Shown: piece by piece, positions 62,406 through 64,000 of the stretch
How the letters are laid out: every line of letters begins with the position of its first letter
Numbering within the stretch: position 1 is the stretch's first letter
Assembly: GCF_003550015.1 (NCBI RefSeq)
Contig: NZ_QXEV01000005.1
Span: forward strand, 40,356 to 104,355
DNA: 64,000 nt
Direction of reading: 5' to 3'
Source: Anaeroplasma bactoclasticum
GTDB lineage: Bacteria > Bacillota_I > Bacilli_A > Acholeplasmatales > Anaeroplasmataceae
Translations under genes and position numbers: made by a program
Notes under the pieces: generated by a model
What the model saw: only the letters and a program-made list of their open reading frames with translations
What the model was told of the DNA's origin: nothing
The model's database searches: none

Positions 62406-63245
62406 CTACCTCATATATACACAAGTATAAATACCAATAAACTGAGTAATTGCTCCTGCAACTACAAATAAATGGAAAATAAAATGTGCTGCTGGAACCT
62501 TTTTTAATACAAATGGAATCATTCCTAAGGAATATACAATTCCACCAACTAAAATCCACCAAAGTAATGCTTGGTTATATTGCCACCACCCCGGAATAAA
62601 CATAACTCCACTCCAGCCAATAATGAAATAAAGTGGGAAATTGATTCCTTTAGTTCTACCGGGACCAAAAATAGATACAAATGTAATACCTGTAATAATT
62701 AATGCCCACATAATAGAAAACCAAATCCATGCCCATAGTGGTTGTCCTTGATTGATACCAAGCTCTACTAGCTGTAGTGGTGCAAATGTCCCACCAATTA
62801 GTAAATATATAGAGCTATAATCAAATCTTCTCCATAATCTTTTCACTCTAAGACCATGCTTCCAAGCATGGTATAGACAGCTCATTAGCATCATAATGAT
62901 CATAGATATACCATATACTAATGAACCTGTAACCTTCATTGGTGTATCACTTTTTAAAAGCATTAATACTAATGCTACAATACCAAATATTGCTCCAAGT
63001 CCATGGGATACAGAATTTCCTATTTCTTCTAATACACTTCTTTTAGGTGCTTCATTTTTTCTTCTTATTTCTAATTCTTTTTCTGTTAATGGAGCATTTC
63101 TTCTTTCTTCTTTTTCTTCTTCTATATATACCTTTTCATGCTTACGGTATTCTTTTTTATTCTCTTTTTTTTGAAGTTTTAAGGATTTCTTTTCTTCTTT
63201 TGCCTGTCTTTTTAATTCTTTTTTCTTTTCTTTTTCCAAATTCAT
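62406..63245 (-). CDS. Hemolysin III (PAQR/YqfA) family membrane protein
   Basis: About 279 residues from ATG 63245, ten bases after GGGGTGAG. A very charged ~75-residue cytoplasmic N-terminus (Lys/Glu rich) precedes seven membrane helices with the family residues: EEIGNSVSHGLGA, SCLYHAWKHG, RFDYSSIYLLIGGTFAP, and HFIFHLFVVAG (metal-binding His). Function of the bacterial family is uncertain; the long charged N-terminus is unusual. Confidence 0.88.
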   Translation of the reverse strand: MNLEKEKKKELKRQAKEEKKSLKLQKKENKKEYRKHEKVYIEEEKEERRNAPLTEKELEIRRKNEAPKRSVLEEIGNSVSHGLGAIFGIVALVLMLLKSDTPMKVTGSLVYGISMIIMMLMSCLYHAWKHGLRVKRLWRRFDYSSIYLLIGGTFAPLQLVELGINQGQPLWAWIWFSIMWALIITGITFVSIFGPGRTKGINFPLYFIIGWSGVMFIPGWWQYNQALLWWILVGGIVYSLGMIPFVLKKVPAAHFIFHLFVVAGAITQFIGIYTCVYMR

Positions 63246-63261
63246 TAATCTCACCCCAAAA

Positions 63262-63768
63262 CTATAAATAAATATTTAAAAGATTAAAATCCTCTTCTTT
63301 AAATAAAATATAATAATCCTTATCTAAGGAAATAACCATTTTAATCTTATCCAATATATTTATTTCTTTTATTTGATTCTTTAATATTTTAATTGTTTTC
63401 CATGTTTTTAAATATAAAATATCAGAATCATATTTAGCTAAAATAGATAATTCTTCATCGTCATCTAAATAGATAGTAACCCTCTTCCAATTCTTCTTTT
63501 CCTTATTCCATTTTTTTAAATACAAAAAGAATATCAAAGAAGGAACAAATAATATAAGAGATATGAATGTCATAATAACTAATATAGGAGCTTTAGTAAA
63601 TGTATCACTAAAGCTTCTACCTTTAGAGATACTCATAATAATTGCCATCATACCAGCAATAAAGGTTAAAAGAAGTAAAATAATTACTGCAAGTACTATA
63701 ATAGGGTTAATTTCCCTTCTTACTTTTTCTTCCTTATATCCTTTATAATATGCAAAATAATTCTCCAT
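63262..63768 (-). CDS. Two-helix membrane protein, unknown (168 aa)
   Basis: Start at ATG 63768, nine bases after GAGGG; an ATG at 63777 is too close to that site. Two membrane helices at about 22-45 and 60-85, then a cytoplasmic beta-rich domain (WKRVTIYLDDDEELSILAKYDSDILYLKTWKTIKILKNQIKEI) resembling YcxB-like C-termini. No family assigned with confidence. AT-rich upstream region contains TATAAT. Confidence 0.6.
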   Translation of the reverse strand: MENYFAYYKGYKEEKVRREINPIIVLAVIILLLLTFIAGMMAIIMSISKGRSFSDTFTKAPILVIMTFISLILFVPSLIFFLYLKKWNKEKKNWKRVTIYLDDDEELSILAKYDSDILYLKTWKTIKILKNQIKEINILDKIKMVISLDKDYYILFKEEDFNLLNIYL

Positions 63769-63840
63769 TATACTCATCCCTCATACTTCTTTTTTATTAT
63801 ACTTAATTTATTATAAATTAAAAATCGCAAAAAGAATAGA

Positions 63841-63878
63841 AAAAATAAAAAAACACCATTAAGAAACCTTAATGATGT
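63841..63878 (-). terminator. Terminator of the Rpn-family gene
   Basis: ACATCATTAAG / CTTAATGGTGT stem (11 bp, one G-U) with a 4-base loop and TTTTTTTATTTTTT on the minus strand, 12 bases after the stop at 63890. Confidence 0.92.
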
Positions 63879-63889
63879 ATTTCATGGTT

Positions 63890-64000
63890 TTATTTCAATA
63901 CTTCCTTTACATACTCTAAATCAAGATCTAAGAGGTATGCTATATTTTCTATAGATGCACCCTTTTCAAACATAGTTTTAATAGTTTCTAATTGGTTTTC
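63890..64000 (-). CDS. C-terminus of an Rpn-family (PD-(D/E)XK) recombination-promoting nuclease (partial)
   Basis: 36 codons and a stop are visible. The tail KTMFEKGASIENIAYLLDLDLEYVKEVL has the form of the C-terminal repeat helix of Rpn/transposase-31-type proteins (xxMLxKGxxIExIAxLTGLxxEEI). The nuclease domain itself would lie beyond the window, so the family call rests on this tail only. Confidence 0.5.
   Translation of the reverse strand, partial: ENQLETIKTMFEKGASIENIAYLLDLDLEYVKEVLK

Noticed and set aside
62896..63271. Two plus-strand frames rich in Phe and Leu over the hemolysin III gene
   Set aside because: They are antisense images of the Lys/Glu-rich N-terminus; the minus-strand gene has a good start site and family motifs.

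Overview
The window looks like a 64 kb stretch of a low-GC Gram-positive (Firmicutes/Bacilli or Mollicutes-related, probably host-associated) chromosome. Codon use is strongly AT-rich, nearly every gene has an AGGAGG-type ribosome binding site, TGA is used as a stop and Trp is TGG (standard bacterial code). Almost every gene is on the minus strand; the one clear plus-strand gene is the regulator at 2906-3631. No tRNA, rRNA, CRISPR array, integrase or insertion sequence was recognised.

Layout. (1) 1-3680: a gp88-like gene and a GIY-YIG/DUF2075 helicase, divergent from a restriction-controller-like HTH protein, with two C-box operators placed symmetrically between them. (2) 3700-16500: an element that looks like an inovirus (filamentous phage) provirus. 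Read in the direction of transcription it has a small helical protein, a putative ssDNA-binding protein, a 50-residue hydrophobic protein (coat candidate), three large signal-peptide/C-terminal-anchor proteins, a Zot-type ATPase, a strong intergenic hairpin, a Rep_trans replication initiator and a UvrD/PcrA-type helicase. Beyond these lie a membrane-anchored HTH protein and a cargo operon that includes an orphan fragment of a PolC-type polymerase. (3) 16500-18150: an ADP-ribosylglycohydrolase operon with a frameshifted gene. (4) 18150-32830: an eight-gene operon coupling a TerY-type VWA protein, PP2C phosphatase and Ser/Thr kinase (a TerY-P-like triad) to an SF1 helicase, a HEPN-motif protein, a coiled-coil McrB-like AAA+ ATPase, a very large partner and a DUF5677-like protein. 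(5) 32830-37120: two XRE regulators, a HEPN-TIR-zinc-ribbon protein flanked by ~52 bp direct repeats, and small genes. A palindrome TGAAC-N5-GTTCA occurs four times at promoters in and around regions 3-5. (6) 37128-41270: a Cys-rich lipoprotein with four 80-residue repeats and a membrane Ser/Thr kinase. (7) 41350-54980: a type 4 BREX operon (brxP, brxC, pglZ, brxL) with an extra 570-residue first gene, a small zinc-ribbon gene and a cysteine desulfurase. brxC is split by an A8 tract. (8) 55055-57660: a Nudix hydrolase and a PD-(D/E)XK nuclease-DUF2075 helicase. (9) 57878-64000: housekeeping genes (rRNA methyltransferase, uvrB, RNase H, HD hydrolase, hemolysin III family) and the end of an Rpn-family gene.

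How the parts work together: positions 1-57,660 form a dense defence and mobile-element island beside ordinary chromosome. The most striking systems are the type 4 BREX locus carrying its own cysteine desulfurase, which points to a sulfur-based DNA mark; the TerY-P/McrB/helicase operon; the C-box-controlled helicase pair; and the inovirus-like element.
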